Positions 45,776-57,153 of a stretch of 64,000 nucleotides of DNA are shown here, piece by piece; position 1 is the stretch's first letter; each line of letters begins with the position of its first letter. This stretch comes from Zanthoxylum bungeanum (lineage: Eukaryota; Streptophyta; Magnoliopsida; Sapindales; Rutaceae). Below the pieces are notes generated by a model. The model did not search any database. It saw only the letters and a list, made by a program, of their open reading frames with translations, and had not been told where the DNA came from. The stretch lies in assembly GCA_019454045.1 (NCBI GenBank), contig SKCR01047776.1:1-64000 (forward strand). Direction: 5' to 3'. The position numbers and the translations under genes were made by a program.

Positions 45776-46515
45776 AATTAGAGAGAATATTAATAAAATA
45801 TGAAAAGGTATTCATCGGGTCCTATGAAGACATGCCAAGAGTGGACATTGGTGTTGCCCAGCACATGGTACCAACTTATCCGAACATGAGACCAGTCAAA
45901 CAAAAGCTCCGAAGAATGGGCCGAAAAGGTTAGGGAAGAAGTGAAGAAGTAGATAGATGTGGGGTTCTTAGAGATGGTGAAGTACCCCGAGTGGTTAGCC
46001 AATATTGTGCCGGCACCGAAGAAGGATGGAAAGGTCAGAATGTGCATGGATTATAGGGACCTTAACAAAGCTTGCCCAAATGATGATTTTCACATACCCC
46101 ATATAGACGTGTTGGTTGATAGCACGACTTTATCTGTTATGTACTCATTCGCAGATGGATTCTCAGGATATAACCAGGTCTTCATGGCCGAAGAAAACAA
46201 GCATAAGACTGCCTTCGTCACTGAGTGGGGTATATATTGTTACAAGGTGATGTCGTTTGGACTTAAGAATGCGAGAGCCACTTATCAATGAATGGCCACT
46301 AATGGCCACAACAGTATTCCATGACTTGATGCATAAGAAGATTGAGGTATACGTGGAGGACATGATGGTTAAATTAGAGATGAGGGCCGGACATATAGAA
46401 GCACTGGAGAAATTCTTTCAAAGAGTCGATAAGTACAACCTCCAACTCAACCCCAAGAAATGTGTGTTTGGGGTAACATCTGAAAAGTTGTTGAGGCATA
46501 CGGTAGGAATATGAG
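45776..46515 (+). pseudogene. Tat-type reverse transcriptase, active-site change
   Basis: Pieces: EDMPRVDIGVAQHMVP; a shifted frame with GFLEMVKYPEWLANIVPAPK and RMCMDYRDLNKACPNDDF; MYSFADGFSGYNQVFMAEEN; and VMSFGLKNARATYQ. After another shift comes KIEVYVEDMMVKLEMRAGHI and LNPKKCVFGVTSEKLL. The catalytic YVDD box reads YVED at 46349-46360, so even the domain core is altered. Frameshifts near 45925, 46285 and 46512. Confidence 0.85.
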
Positions 46516-47059
46516 GGAGAGAAGTGGACCCTAAAAAGATCAAGGCAATTACCAAGATGCCCGCACCGAAGACAAAAAGGAAGTTAGAGCTTTTCTTAGG
46601 AAAATCCAGTATATCAGTCGATTCATTACCAAGCTAACATTAGTGTGTGAGCCCATCTTCAAGCTATTGAGGAAGTACCGGCCAGTGGAGTGGAATAGGC
46701 AATGTCAATAAGCCTTTGAAAAAATCAAATAATACTTGGTTAAACCGCCCGTATTTAAACACCCAAGGCCAGGCAAACCCTTGGTGTTGTATTGGGCCAT
46801 AGAACCCGAAGCGCTGGGGGCGATGATGGTACAGGCAGATGAGACAGGGCCAAAATATAAAGTTTACTACCTCAGTAAGAAGATGCTTCCGTATGAAGCC
46901 CGCTATCAAGAGGTGGAAAAGATCTGTTTGGCGGTGATATGGGCTTCCCGAAAGCTGCGTCATTACTTCCAATCCTATAAGATACAAATGGTAGCAAAGG
47001 AGAATCCCCTAAAGTATTTACAGTCAGTACCTTCACTGGTGGGGAAGTTGGAAAGATAG
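46516..47059 (+). pseudogene. Tat-type RNase H (first), degenerate
   Basis: EVDPKKIKAITKMPAPKTK and a broken connection region lead into the 46736-47056 frame. That frame has VKPPVFKHPRPGKPLVLYWA, AIEPEALGAMMVQAD, YLSKKMLPYEARYQEVEKI and YFQSYKIQMVAKENPLKYL. It corresponds to the RNase H attached to gypsy RTs; in Tat elements this copy is usually a diverged connection domain. Confidence 0.8.
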
Positions 47060-47214
47060 TTGGTGTTGCTGACGGAGTTTGATATAAAATACCTCACCTC
47101 TAAGGTAATCAAAGGGTGAGCCGTAGCGGAATTCTTGGCATTACAACCCATAGAATGAGATCAGTATAAGTTCGAATTCCCAGACGAGGAGGTTCAAGCC
47201 ATAACGGTCCATTG

Positions 47215-47745
47215 GTGGATAATGTATTTCAACGGGGCGTCGAATTACAAAGGAGCCGGACCCCCCGAAGGATAAACCCTACCTATGGCCAAAAGGTTGA
47301 CGTTCGGAGTAACCAACAACATGGCCGAATATGAAACATGTGCCTTTGGACTGAAAGTACTAATAGCCTTAAGAGCTATAGACGTAGAAGTTTATGGAGA
47401 CTCGATGTTGGTAGTTCGACAGATGCGAGGGGAATGAGAATCGAAGTAAGATCGGTTGAGACCCTACCTCAGGAAGTTGGCACAGGCTATCCCCGACTGT
47501 AAATTCCAGCACTTGCCACGAGAAGAGAACCAAATTGCGGATGCACTAGCCACCATAGCTGCAACTTGGGAAAACCCGGAAAAACTGGTAATGAGACCAA
47601 TTGTACGGACAACAACTAGCAGACCTAATTATGAGATAGAGAGAATCTTGAAAGTAGAAATCGACGATGGGAAGCCATGGTACTGCGACATTCTGCAGTA
47701 TCTAGAATGTAGAGAATTCTCAGAAGGAGCCGACAAGAATGATTG
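47215..47745 (+). pseudogene. Second RNase H (archaeal-type) of the Tat element
   Basis: IMYFNGASNYKGAGPP (usual YFDGAS, so the first catalytic Asp is Asn), NNMAEYETCAFGLKVLIA and VEVYGDSMLVVRQMRGE, then after breaks REENQIADALATIAATW. The tail has KPWYCDILQYLE. A second RNase H between RT/RNase H and integrase identifies the Tat clade. Confidence 0.85.
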
Positions 47746-48920
47746 AATATCCATTCAGAAATTGGCTTCCCAGTAAGTGAGTTTGAGGGGAGAGCTATAC
47801 AAGAGACAAGCCAATGGCGTCCAGCTGAAATGTTTAAAAAAAGAAGAGGCTCAGAAGGTGATGGAAGAGGTGCATGCTGGAGTATATGGACCACACATGA
47901 ATGGATTGAATTTTCCTCGTAAGATAATGAGACAGGGATTTTACTAGTCGACCATGGAAGCTGACTGCGCAAAGCTGGTGAAGCACTGTCACGATTGCCA
48001 GGCACACGGTAACTTAAACCATATACCGCCTATGGAATTGCACGAACTGTCAGAACCATGGCCTTTCTCAGCGTAGGGTATTGACATAATTGGAGAAATC
48101 AAGCCACATGCATCAAATGGACACCGCTTCATAATAGTGGCGGTAGAATATATTTCGAAATGGGTGGAAGCCGAGTTATTCTGTAATGTTACGACGAAGC
48201 AAATGGCCAAGTTCATAGCCCGTAATATAGTATGTCGATATGGAATGCCACATCACATAGTGACAGACAATGTAGTCCAATTTTAGGGAGAAACAAAGGC
48301 GATGTTGCAGAAGTACGGGATATGTCATCATAAAGCATCACCTTACAGGCCACAAGCTAATGGGGCGGTGGAGGAGGCCAATAAAAACATAAAGAAAATA
48401 CTAGCTAAGATGACAGAAAGTTATAAAGATTGGGCTAACAAACTGCCATATGCCATGTGGGGGTATGGAACTTCGGTGAGAACGGCAACGGGAGCCACAC
48501 CCTATGCTTTGGTTTACGAGATGGAGGCAGTTTTACCAGTGGAAATAAAGATACAGTTAATCCGGGTACTAGCAGAGGCAGGATTTTCTGAGAAGGAATG
48601 GGCCTCGCAGAGGTTCGAACAGCTAGCATTACTGAATGAGAAAATGATAAAGGCCTTGTACTACATGCAGCTATACCAGAAAAGATTGGCACGGGTGTTC
48701 AAAAGAAGGCGCTTCCCACCAAGATCAGGGAAGGTGATCTAGTGCTCAAGCGGTCGAAGCCACTGATAATGGACCCAATGGGAAAGTTCAGGCCCAATTG
48801 GGAAGGGCCCTACCTAGTAAAATGATGATGGAGAATGAGGCAGTGAGAATGTTAGATTTGGAAGGGAACAAGTTCACCGAGCCCATCAACATGGACAGAC
48901 TGAAACAATACTTTGCATAG
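47746..48920 (+). pseudogene. Tat-type integrase, degenerate
   Basis: VMEEVHAGVYGPHMNGL and KLVKHCHDCQAHGN form the zinc domain; GIDIIGEIKPHASNGHRFII and EYISKWVEAE carry the first Asp; HHIVTDNVVQF the second; YRPQANGAVEEANKNIKKIL the Glu. The C-terminal part has GATPYALVYEMEAVLPVEIK, FRPNWEGPYLV and EPINMDRLKQYFA, ending at the TAG at 48918-48920. In-frame stops sit near 47947, 48075 and 48284. The EAVLPVE-IK block is typical of Tat. Confidence 0.87.
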
Positions 48921-49036
48921 AAAAAAGGGAGGCTCGTTGGGTTGAAAATCCGCAAAGGACAGCCCAAGCAAAACATAGAGCATGAGTGCGTAAGAAAAAT
49001 GGTTAATTGTAAAATCCGTGAGGAACAGTTAGTGAG
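48921..49036 (+). other. Start of the Tat 3' region
   Basis: GGCTCGTTGGGTTGAAAATCCGC (first 20 bases informative) recurs in diverged form near 59860-59915 (GCTCGCTGGGTTGAAAAC), on the far side of copia B, supporting that both flanks belong to one element. Confidence 0.6.
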
Positions 49037-49041
49037 GTATC
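49037..49041. repeat. Target-site duplication GTATC (left) of copia B
   Basis: Identical to 59216-59220. Confidence 0.9.
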
Positions 49042-51099
49042 TATTGGTTAATTCTAAGGTCCCAAGATCAAATCAAGACATGAAATAATGCGTGAATACA
49101 CCAACGAAGATAGCGGAATACTTACATTGATCGGTTATGTCGATTTGAAGACGAATCATGCCCAAAAACGCACTGCCTTGGTAAGCTTACTGCAACCAGT
49201 CCATGCTCACTGTCTTGGCAGTTTCGGGTCTCAAAACGAAGCTCAAAACTCCATCGGATGAGTCCCGCCTCATGGGTGAACCTCCCTACCACCTTCGCAA
49301 ACTTGAAAGTGTGCTAGCACTTGATTTCTCACCATGAGAAACCACTCTTGCTTCCCTTATTCACGCCCAAACTGGTTCAAAACCAGTGAAGAATGGCCAC
49401 CATTGCCGTGAGAGGAGAGAGAGAATTTGAGAGAGATAAAATTGTGTATTAAGTTGTTAAAATGATTTACCAAAAATCAATTTATATTTATGCCATAATT
49501 TTCATTAAATTAATAATAAAATTATGACACAAAACATGCAATGGCTTAGAGTGTAAAACACTCAATTTCCATGCAATAACATTGAGTGCATTGTACACTA
49601 TCTACATGCAATGACATTGAGTGCAATGTACACAATCTACATGCAAAGCATTAGAATGACATGTGTCATGTGGGCCCCACACGTTTCCAAATGAAAGTGG
49701 GCCCACGTGCACTCACGCGTTCGGGTTCGATATTTCCGAAATACCGAGCTTACTTCGCGACGTTAATTCAATCGAATTTAAATAAATAATTGCGCCTAGC
49801 GAAATTATTATTTACGTCGCTAACGAATTAATTCTAAATTAACTCGTTACCCGAATTAAAATCTGATTTTAATTCCGCGTCGAAATCTAATTTCGTCTAA
49901 TATATCGAATATATTAATATATCGATTAATTCCGAATTAATCGTTCTCTCTCTTTAGACGACATTTTATCCCGGATAAAACATCTCCGTTATTAATCCTA
50001 GATTAATTTTCTCTCTCTTCTATTATAATCCCAGATTATTTAAGAGTGCGAGTTGTGCGTCATCGGTGGATTATCGGGAAGCGACCCATGAGATCCCCGG
50101 ATAATCTGGCAGTAAATACGGTCGTCGGAGTATCCGAATCACGTACGTACCAAGTACTACGTTCTACCGATTTACAAGACAAGGTCGACTCCTAGCAAAG
50201 CACCAAGTCTACCCAATTCTCCGGACATATCCATTTAAGAATATTAAGATCTGTATCAAGCGTAGTATACTAATGTATTGTGTATATCGGCCCAGTATCG
50301 GATAGTCACGTGCTAGGGCTGGGGCTGGATAAGTGTCTGCCCCGTCCGAAGCACATGTCGGATGTCTGGTAACTAGTCTCTATAATCGGATATACATGAC
50401 CTTGTCATAATATCCCGATGGCCGGCCAGCACTTAAGAGCACTAATACCGTATCCTGCGTGACATCATCTCCAATATGACTGAAGTGATACTTCCATCTT
50501 GACATCACACCCAATACTCTACGACTCTCTGATAAACCCAGAAGTGGTGTACTCAGAACCCGTTTAAAGTCCCCTACCACCAAGACCAAAGTTTATCGAT
50601 TATCGTAAGTATTAGCGATGTAAGTCTCAGGTTAAGACCATACACACCTACCTTGATTTCGGCCTCCCATAGACACATAGTCATAATACCAATGGGATTC
50701 CGAGGGGTCTATCCAGAGCGAAGCTGTTTCCCGTACCGTCGGTGAAACACGACCTCCTATCGCACTTGCATAAGTATCCAATACTTATATATATGAGAAC
50801 TATGCCGTTGTGCCCTCACAAACGCGCACAAGTGCAATACTAGCCTATTCCGCATTATCGATGTCCAGTCTCGATAATACTACGGCTAGGGATATTTAAT
50901 GATTAAACCTTCGGGGACTGATACTGTCTCATATCATTCTCAGTCCAGGTACTAATCATAGGGACCTCTCTTCATTTATATATCTGTGGTGATCTAATCA
51001 CAAATGATGAGAGTGCAATTTCCTTGTCACATAGTTAATTTGCTACAACAACACAATGATCTGTGCAAATAGTGACGCTATGGGTCATTTTGTCCAACA
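49042..51099 (-). repeat. Copia B 3' LTR
   Basis: In plus orientation TATTGGTTAATTC ... TTTTGTCCAACA; the terminal TG has become TA compared with 57154. Contains the chain of short palindromes at 49822-50039. The 69-codon frame at 50380-50589 recurs identically at 58494-58703 only because the LTRs match. Confidence 0.9.
49822..50039. other. Chain of short palindromes in copia B LTR
   Basis: Consecutive inverted repeats: 49822-49848 (12-bp arms, one mismatch), 49853-49875 (11-bp perfect arms, 1-nt centre), 49881-49895 (6), 49909-49922 (14-bp palindrome), 49923-49943 (10-bp perfect arms), 49964-49980 (8), 49991-50007 (7) and 50025-50039 (6). Many arms meet at ATC/GAT or ATTC/GAAT. The same set is in the other LTR, about 8.1 kb further on. 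Confidence 0.75.
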
Positions 51100-51111
51100 A
51101 TCTCCCACTTG
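51100..51111 (-). promoter_or_regulatory. Copia B polypurine tract
   Basis: Minus-strand CAAGTGGGAGAT followed by TGTTGG, the classic plant copia junction. Confidence 0.88.
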
Positions 51112-51680
51112 GCACATAGCCAGTCACTCAAGTGTCCCACACCTGAACTATGTACGGTTCGCTCAAATTGCTGAGGAAAGGTTTTCGTCAGCGGATTTGC
51201 TTAATTATCGTCTGACGCGATTTACACGATCATCACATCGCCACGATGTATGATCCGAACGAATCAGATGATATAGAAGTATATATCTGGATCGTCGATG
51301 AGACCTTTAATTCTTTAGCCTGTGATGACGCCTAGCTCAGCTGCTAACAGAACCATATCTAATCTAATTAGATTTATTATCGATCCAAATGGCTTCTATT
51401 GCTGCCTCAGCTGCAGCAATAATCCGCTTTTGTTGTTAATTCGGCAACAGTTATCTTGCTCGGAAGATTTCCAGCTCACTGTCCCGGTTATTCAAACTTT
51501 ATAGTACCGTAGTATTTTAATTGTTTGGAAACTTGCAGTAGTGATCCCAGTCACTTCAAGTTCTCCATCTCCATAGTTTAAGACAACATCTTTAGTTCTC
51601 TCAGATACTACCAGATGTTCTTAATCTTCAATCCAGTGACTATCACTTGGATTGACCCGATTGTGACTCCATATGCTCGA
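51112..51680 (-). pseudogene. Copia B RNase H remnant
   Basis: On the minus strand, 51384-51430 reads AAAEAAIEAIWID-like text, matching the end of copia RNase H (AEY..AA.EA.KEAIWI). Stops and shifts are frequent; no continuous frame. Position next to the polypurine tract fits the end of pol. Confidence 0.6.
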
Positions 51681-51899
51681 AGCGTATGAGACACCAATAC
51701 AAGTACATTTTAAATGTACAATTTCCCAGAGAGTGTTAACAAACTCCAAATCTATCCCAGTAGATCTTTATTCCTTGAATAAAGGTTGTTACTCCCCAGA
51801 ATTCTACGGAGAATTTCTATTGAAAGCCAAGCTTTCACCAATTGCTTTATGGGAATTTCACTGTCAGTGCGCTCTCCCACTAACCTCCTTATATACACA

Positions 51900-52450
51900 A
51901 GAATTATTTAGTTTTGAATCAAATCATAAACCATTATGATTATTTCAAAATAACAGTTCCAAGAACCTTATGCTTGCATCAATCCAAACATGGATCGAAT
52001 AACCCGCAAACCTTGTTTGTCGGTTATACAAAATCGTCAGGATGTTGAAAGCATCCTCCAAAAGGTTTCCTTTTCAAGAAAGCGATTTTGATCTGTAACT
52101 GACATATTCCATAAATGAAATATACAGTTATCAACAAGCATCTTCAAAATGGACTTACCATGGCAACAGGTAAAAGGTTGAACCGTTATTAACATAATGT
52201 TGATAACGATACCTTTCCGTCAAAAGCCCTGCTTTGTACGTTGGTATGTTGCCTTCCATGTATGTCTTCCTTGAAGACGTTTAATGTACCATAGGCAAAA
52301 TGCCTTGTGGTACAACAACTAGTATCCAAAATAGTTGTTATACATGGAATCCATTTCGGTTTCATGGCACTTTGCCATATTAGGGAGTCGATACCTCGTA
52401 TCACTTCCTCATACGTAATCAGTTGGTGTACCTTAAAAGATTAAAATCTT
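51900..52450 (-). pseudogene. Copia B reverse transcriptase remnant
   Basis: The minus-strand frame at 52404-52189 contains LIWQSAMKPKW, the start of copia RT (W..AM..E). Lower down, near 52085-52010, AFLKRKPFGGCFQHPDDFV resembles the FLNG.L.E.V.M.QP.GF block. I could not find a YVDD box. Heavily mutated. Confidence 0.55.
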
Positions 52451-53089
52451 TATGAGGTGAGATCAGAAACCCATACCCCAGGTTGTTTTCTGACTCTCTC
52501 TGATCTACGCGGTTTCTTGTGTATTTGAAGATTAATGGTATAGATTCATCATTGATGAACTATTTGTGTTCCATAAAGGACTTCGTGCTTTGAATAGTAT
52601 TACTCCGATTTTCATCGAGTATCACTATCCTCCCACTGACCACTGCATATCGGTATTCCTCTCAGGAAAACCGCATGGTGAGCAACAATCACATTGTTCT
52701 CATGTGGGATTTATAAGTACTATACTTATGGTTTCCCTTAGGATAACCTATATTGGCACTAATCCAATTTGGGTCCTTTAGTTTGGTATCATCCAAACGT
52801 CATGCCTGGCATACCCAAATTATCAGGAATGAGAAACCTCGTTTCTTCCCTGTTCATATCCTATATGATATCTGTCAAACAGATTTATATGGAACCTTAT
52901 TCTAAATAAGTTTTGCACTGTTAATACATATCTTGTTGAAGGAAATTATAGCTCAGAGCGACTCGTGATAAACCTTATCATGTCCAACAAAAATTCGGTT
53001 TTTGGTTCGGACACACCATCTAACTAACGTGTCTCGGGAGGAGTCCTCATATGAAAGAATACCGTACTCTTTCATTTATATATGAAACT

Positions 53090-53560
53090 TACTGCTTAAG
53101 TATTTTCCATATCGGTCTTACCGTGGCGGAATAATACTATAGCCGATCTGTTTGTCTACTTCGTGTCGAAACTCTTAAAGTTTCCGATCTGTGTTCTTCA
53201 AAAGAAACACATAACCATAACGTGATGTCACATCCGTTAAGGTCACGAAATATTCATGTTCACATCTAGCCTAGCTAGATATGGGCCCACTTACTTCACC
53301 ATGAATAGGGCTAACAGATCGGTGGCCCTTTTACTATTACCAAGTAAATAGTATTTTAGGTATTTAACCTAGTAAACTAGATTCGTAGACCTTATTTGAA
53401 TAGTCAAATCAGTCCTAGTACCCACTCTTCAAAAGTGTGGATATACGAGTCTTGTTTAATAAACTAGATTCGTAGACCTTATTTGAATAGTCAAATCAGT
53501 CCTAGTACCCACTCTTCAAAAGTGTGGATATACGAGTCTTGTTTAATTGTGTCCCAGACA
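53090..53560 (-). pseudogene. Copia B integrase remnant, containing an 87-bp tandem duplication
   Basis: Minus-strand text around 53320-53110 aligns with the copia integrase core in mixed frames: KGPPIC, NMNISVTLTDVTSRYGYVFL-like and EVDKQIGYSI. This corresponds to G.EYFVTFIDDYSRYGYVYL. An 87-bp segment is duplicated exactly in tandem (53374-53460 and 53461-53547) in the pre-integrase part. Confidence 0.55.
53374..53547. repeat. 87-bp tandem duplication
   Basis: AAACTAGATTCGTAGACC ... GTCTTGTTTAAT occurs twice head to tail with no difference seen, implying a very recent duplication. Confidence 0.92.
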
Positions 53561-53951
53561 ACAATGCCACAAATAAGTCTCTATTGATCAAATCAATTTG
53601 AGCTATTTATTTGTCATTTTATATGTTTTTGAGATTTTATTATATTCAAAATATAAATTCTGTTATTTACATCCAATGTATTTATCTCAGTATCATCTTT
53701 ATATAATGAAACACTTTAGTGTTCTAGAATATAAAGGTTTTATCCGCATCGGATTATTAAACACTGATATAGAGATAATGTCTCTAGTCTAACTAGTTAC
53801 ATTATAACATTTCCTAATTTAAGTACATACCCAAATGGTAGTTCCTAAATTTAGGTATCTACGGTCGAAACAGCGACTTTCGTCCCGTTTTCCGATTTGC
53901 AGAGAAATCTCGGCTTGAAGCCAGTATCCAGCTCACAGCGGATTCTGAACG

Positions 53952-54239
53952 TCAATACATATATTTTATGTACCACACTAAGTATTTAAAATCTAATTTT
54001 AATACTAGTTGTGAACATAACTTTGACAAATATTTTTTAAAGTTAGAGCCTCGCCCTTTCTTTAATTCCTTCGTGTCTTCCATATCCAAATGGTAGTCAC
54101 TTTGAGATATGTCAATTATCCTTTTCAATATTTCACAAACCTTTGGCCAAGCCTTGGGTTTCGGAATATCTAAACGATGTGCACCTTGTGCTACATGCCC
54201 TAATTGCAAACTTTGACTTTTCTCCACTAGAATAGTCAA
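53952..54239 (-). pseudogene. Copia B gag C-terminal remnant (tentative)
   Basis: A 95-codon frame with KKGRGSNFKKYLSKL, reminiscent of the end of a copia zinc-knuckle region (KGHWRRNC.KYL..L), preceded by LKRIIDISQSDYHLDMEDTK. The position upstream of integrase in element sense fits gag. Weak evidence; it may be chance. Confidence 0.35.
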
Positions 54240-57139
54240 TTAATTCTCCAAGAATTATTAATTGCAATTTTAATACTTTTAAATCTAAAGATAGATTTAT
54301 TGTAAGTATATTAATTAAGCACTAAAGTCATCATCACATAAATCTTCCAAAGACTTTATGCTCTACTATTTGCTTAATTATGGGCTTAGTAATAATAAGT
54401 TATTTTATCAAATAAATTAACCTATTATTAATTCCCAATTGAAAATTAAATCATTTAAAACATTTAATCCAAGGATTATATATTTTAAATATTCAACCTT
54501 TTCAATTCTTTACTTGATTTTAATAGTCCAACTATTTAATCAATTATTAAGGTACTATTTATTATAATGATTACAATAATCCAATTATTTAATCAACTAT
54601 AATTTTAATATTGATTACTATAATCCCATTATAAAATCAACTATCATTTAATTCAATTATATTGATTACTATAATCCAATTATAAAATCAACTATAATTT
54701 TAACATTGATTACTATAATCCCATTATAAAATCAACTATCATTTAATTCAATTATATTGATTACTATAATCCAATTATAAAATCAACTATATATTGAATG
54801 AGTTTGTATATAGTCCAACTATATATATAATTTAAAACAACATAAAATATTAGTCCAACTAATACTTTTGATTAATACGACGAGTAAAATGTAAATGAGC
54901 GTGTTTAGCGAGTATTCGAACGAATATTGCAAATTCAATACTTGCCTCCCACTATTTTTCGTCGAGTCTCTAACCCTCTGTGGAGTACTCGGGAAACCGC
55001 GTTTCCTAGTGGGCTAGGATCCTATTAAATAACACACAACCCTGACTTTGGCCAATAAAAAGCTGTATGCTATTTAACTAGGTAGATCTCACAGATCAAT
55101 TGGATCTCATCCAATTCCTAGATCCGGTTAGGTGGACATCCAAGTCCGAAACATATGTATAATGTCAATGTATCCAATACATTTTCCTAACCATATCCTC
55201 TGAATCATTTAGGCCTTGGCTTTGGCCAAACACAAACCTAATGATTCCAGTTAAGCGGGACCCATTGACGAGGAAAGTTTCGTAATCAATGTCATTGGAC
55301 AAAAAGTGATCTGACTTTGGTCAATAAAAATCACGATTTGGACAAGACACCGATATGCAACAAAAATCTCATGATTCAAGTACATCCTTGATTGACAAAG
55401 GTCTTGACTTTGGTCAAAAACAAACCAATGCCAACTTCGGATCTTGAACAAGAATCATTCAATGGAAGGATATTTGCTTAATATAGATTGAGGATTTTCG
55501 CGTGCAAATTGGCTACCAATTTAATTATCTTTGTTAAGGTCTCATCATCATACACCCTTAAACATGCATTCTAAATACATAATAAAGCGAGTATGAAATA
55601 AAATAATAATGATATGCGGATGGATACTTAACACATTGATCCTAGATCAAATCTCTCCCTTTCTCACTCAAGCTAGCACTTGTACTACTTCTACCCGTTA
55701 CACTACACTTCTAAAGAAACCTCATATATATAGAGGGGAATAGGTGAGAAGAGAATACAAAGAGAAAGAAGGTGATAAGGCTGGACACGCAGGTCCAATT
55801 TAATAAATCGAATTTATTACAACAATTTCTAAAATTGCCCACCCGACTAATATCCATCCGATATGCATTATTCATTCAACACAACCACGTATTCACACAC
55901 ATAAGCATGCTATCAATCAATCTAATCAAATTAATTAATCTGATAATTAAGTGATCATCCAATGTTCAAACAACGATTTGATTTTGTTCGAGTCAAACTC
56001 GTTTTTGCGAATAAGTACTTAAAGTACGAATTCATGAATTAAATTAAACTACATAATTAAATCCAATTTAACATGTATTTAATACTAATTCATTATTCAA
56101 TTCTAAATTAAATATTGCACTTTATATTAATAAACCTTTTACGATTTAAATTCCAAATCAATCGCGTCGGGACTCAAAGTCCGAATAACGTCCAACGTCA
56201 ATTCAATTAAAGTCCAATGGGCTTTTGATTGATTTCTTAAGGCGTGGACTTTTGGTCAACTCGGGTCAAACCGATAACCAAAGTCCAATCCGGGATTTAC
56301 CCCATAAGCCCATAAATCAATCTTGGCCCATTAGGCCCAATTGAACTTTAAAGGTTCATTAGTCGCAATTGGGCTTTATGGTTAAGGTTTTGGGCCCAAT
56401 TGGATCCAATCCACTTGGCCTAAACCAAACTTGATAAATCAAGCCCAATAGGCCCAATTACAACTTAAATTCTAATTTCTAAAATTAGGCCCAATTAATT
56501 AAATCCAAAAATCCAATTTTCACAATTTAATTACCAAAAGTGCATTATATGATTAATCAAGTAAATCAACATTTCCAAACACAAATTAGCCAATTAATCA
56601 TTAATCATATTAATTCATTATTACATGTCAAACACACATAATGAAAAATCAAACCCATAAACATGCTTCAATGCTCTCGGCCAAGGAAGGTGATTTTGTG
56701 TCCGATTCGGTTTCGATCCAATCGAACCTACAATCGACATCAAATCAACATCCGATTTGATTTCATACACATCCAATGTCACAAAACCAAAACACCAAGA
56801 CATTAGGGCAAAGGCACCATTCGGCCAACATATAGAATTAGGGTTTTTGTTCAATTTAAAATTAAATCCAATTCAATCTTAAATTAACATCATCCTACTC
56901 CATTACAACTCATCCAATGAATTAATAATGAAAAATCCAAGATCCCAAAAATCATTATACATTCGGCCAAGGTGTTAATTTTGGGGAAAATAATTCCAAA
57001 TCATTTTTCATCAAATTAGTCCAACCAAAATGAATTTAAACATGTTATAAGCATACTCAAACAAGCAATTTATTCAAATCATGCTCAAATCACATTTACC
57101 CAAATTTTAAACCCTACAAATTTCATGCTTGCAACATTA
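54240..57139 (-). other. Copia B leader and decayed gag, AT-rich, with tandem repeats
   Basis: 2.9 kb with no supported gene. Contains a 95-bp tandem repeat (54601-54695 and 54696-54790), each made of two related halves around TTGATTACTATAATCC. A motif CTTTGG[CT]CAA recurs four times between 55034 and 55420, and GGCCCAATT-rich text lies at 56300-56480. A TATATATA box near 55725 and AT-rich leader text suggest a further LTR piece, not resolved. Confidence 0.45.
54601..54790. repeat. 95-bp AT-rich tandem repeat
   Basis: AATTTTAATATTGATTACTA... starts at 54601 and again at 54696; each unit contains two similar halves of roughly 47 bp. Confidence 0.85.
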
Positions 57140-57153
57140 GCTCATGATGCCAT
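57140..57153 (-). promoter_or_regulatory. Copia B primer-binding site, iMet-like
   Basis: Minus-strand ATGGCATCATGAGC directly after the 5' LTR resembles TGGTATCAGAGC with changes. Confidence 0.65.

Noticed and set aside
50380..50589. 69-codon minus-strand ORF present twice, identical at 58494-58703
   Set aside because: Duplicate only because the LTRs of copia B are duplicates; no domain.
54240..57139. Hidden host gene in the long copia B leader
   Set aside because: No ORF over 80 codons with a domain signature and strong AT-rich repeat character.
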